Of a stretch of 64,000 nucleotides of DNA, positions 63,580-64,000 are shown in pieces. The stretch is taken from NCBI GenBank assembly GCA_046352935.1, contig JAXMGR010000002.1, positions 207,674 to 271,673 of the forward strand, in the 5' to 3' direction. Position numbers and translations under genes: made by a program. The notes beneath the pieces are model-generated. The model searched no databases. It saw only the letters and a program-made list of their open reading frames with translations, and was not told where the DNA came from. Each line of letters begins with the position of its first letter. The stretch's first letter is position 1. Source of the DNA: CAYWMY01 sp046352935. GTDB taxonomy: Bacteria > Pseudomonadota > Gammaproteobacteria > Steroidobacterales > Steroidobacteraceae.

Positions 63580-64000
63580 TCAGAATCGCGGCGCCTTCGG
63601 ATGCGCCATGCTGGTGTTCTCGGCCGAATTCAGCGGACCCGCATCGCTCTCCGTGGTGCTCGCGCTCCCGACGTGATTCAACATGTAATAGAGGGAGGAG
63701 AGGCGCCATTCACCCTTGCGCTTCTGCAGTCCGAGCAGATAGCGGCCATAGACGAGGTTGTCCATGCGGCCGGGCGGGGTCAGGGCGCGGACATGCGTGA
63801 CCGAGGCCACCTCGACCTGCGCGTCGTCGCCGTCCTGCTGGATGCGCGGCTCGCCGAACATGTGCATGCGGCGCACGTAGCTCTCCTCGAGCGCCTTCAC
63901 GAAAGGCATGAACGCCGCGCGGTCGCCGCGGAACGCGTCGCCGAAATCGATCCGCGCGTCCTCCCAGAACAGCGATTCCTGGACCGGCCAGTTCATCCAG
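63580..64000 (-). CDS. SnoaL-like / NTF2-fold family protein (partial, N-terminus probably outside window)
   Basis: 138 residues are visible from ATG 63996 to the stop at 63580; the true start may be beyond the window, as relatives have ~20-30 extra residues. Motifs such as ESLFWEDARIDFGDAFRGDR, AFMPFVKALEESYVRRMHM and VYGRYLLGLQKRKGEWRLSS are typical of SnoaL-like polyketide-cyclase/dehydratase folds, used as small-molecule enzymes or binding proteins. It is co-directional with the PNPOx-like gene and 106 bases upstream of it. Confidence 0.8.
   Translation of the reverse strand, partial: WMNWPVQESLFWEDARIDFGDAFRGDRAAFMPFVKALEESYVRRMHMFGEPRIQQDGDDAQVEVASVTHVRALTPPGRMDNLVYGRYLLGLQKRKGEWRLSSLYYMLNHVGSASTTESDAGPLNSAENTSMAHPKAPRF

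Overview
The window reads as a chromosomal segment of a GC-rich (roughly 70% by eye), diderm gammaproteobacterium. The evidence is gene content and order: a complete division and cell-wall (dcw) cluster running mraZ to ftsZ followed by lpxC, a dciA-like gene, an M23 peptidase, secA and mutT; type IV pilus genes pilB-pilC-pilD followed by coaE-zapD-yacG; and rnpB-rsmI-lpoA-yraN beside mraZ. These arrangements are typical of Gammaproteobacteria. A position near Xanthomonadales, Nevskiales or Steroidobacterales is plausible but cannot be proved from the sequence alone.

Layout. 1-4134 (minus): a small surface-polymer cluster with a decayed cytidylyltransferase-like start, a CDP-glycerol glycerophosphotransferase-like gene, a short YidC/Oxa1 paralogue and a membrane alkaline-phosphatase-superfamily enzyme cut by the window edge. 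4500-11392 (plus): pilA with a sigma-54 promoter and its own terminator, a second membrane sulfatase-like enzyme, pilB, pilC, a terminator, then pilD. 11373-14257: coaE, zapD, yacG, with tpm and mutT divergent. 14301-20946: secA, M23 peptidase, dciA-like gene (opposite strand), an MFS transporter and lpxC. 21172-38727 (minus): ftsZ, ftsA, ftsQ, ddl, murB, murC, murG, ftsW, murD, mraY, murF, murE, ftsI, ftsL, rsmH and mraZ, nearly all joined by 1-28 base overlaps or gaps of only a few bases. It is driven by a clear sigma-70 promoter followed by three MraZ boxes. 38999-42618: rnpB with its promoter, rsmI, and the divergent pair lpoA-yraN.

The rest is more accessory. 42651-42873 is a REP-like inverted-repeat element with a run of 12 Gs. 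42878-47258 is an AttEFGH-like ABC export operon with a single large permease. Then come an old-yellow-enzyme-type flavoprotein, a zinc-independent MDR reductase, an AAA/DUF4143 ATPase and a broken hsdM fragment. 53144-62920 is a cellulose operon, bcsA-bcsB-bcsZ-bcsC-bcsG. It carries one apparent frameshift in bcsA and four in bcsC, and the bcsB reading frame runs on into bcsZ. No frameshift was noticed in the dcw and secretion genes, so the cellulose system looks as if it is decaying, or this stretch is locally misassembled. A PNPOx-like protein and a partial SnoaL-like protein close the window.

Functional reading. The dcw block makes lipid II and assembles the divisome, LpoA would activate peptidoglycan synthesis, and LpxC and SecA serve the outer membrane and secretion. 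The left end pairs glycerophosphate-polymer enzymes with the pilus locus, which suggests (inference) that glycerophosphate or a similar phospho-group decorates the surface or the pilin. No tRNA, CRISPR array, complete insertion sequence or attachment site was recognised.
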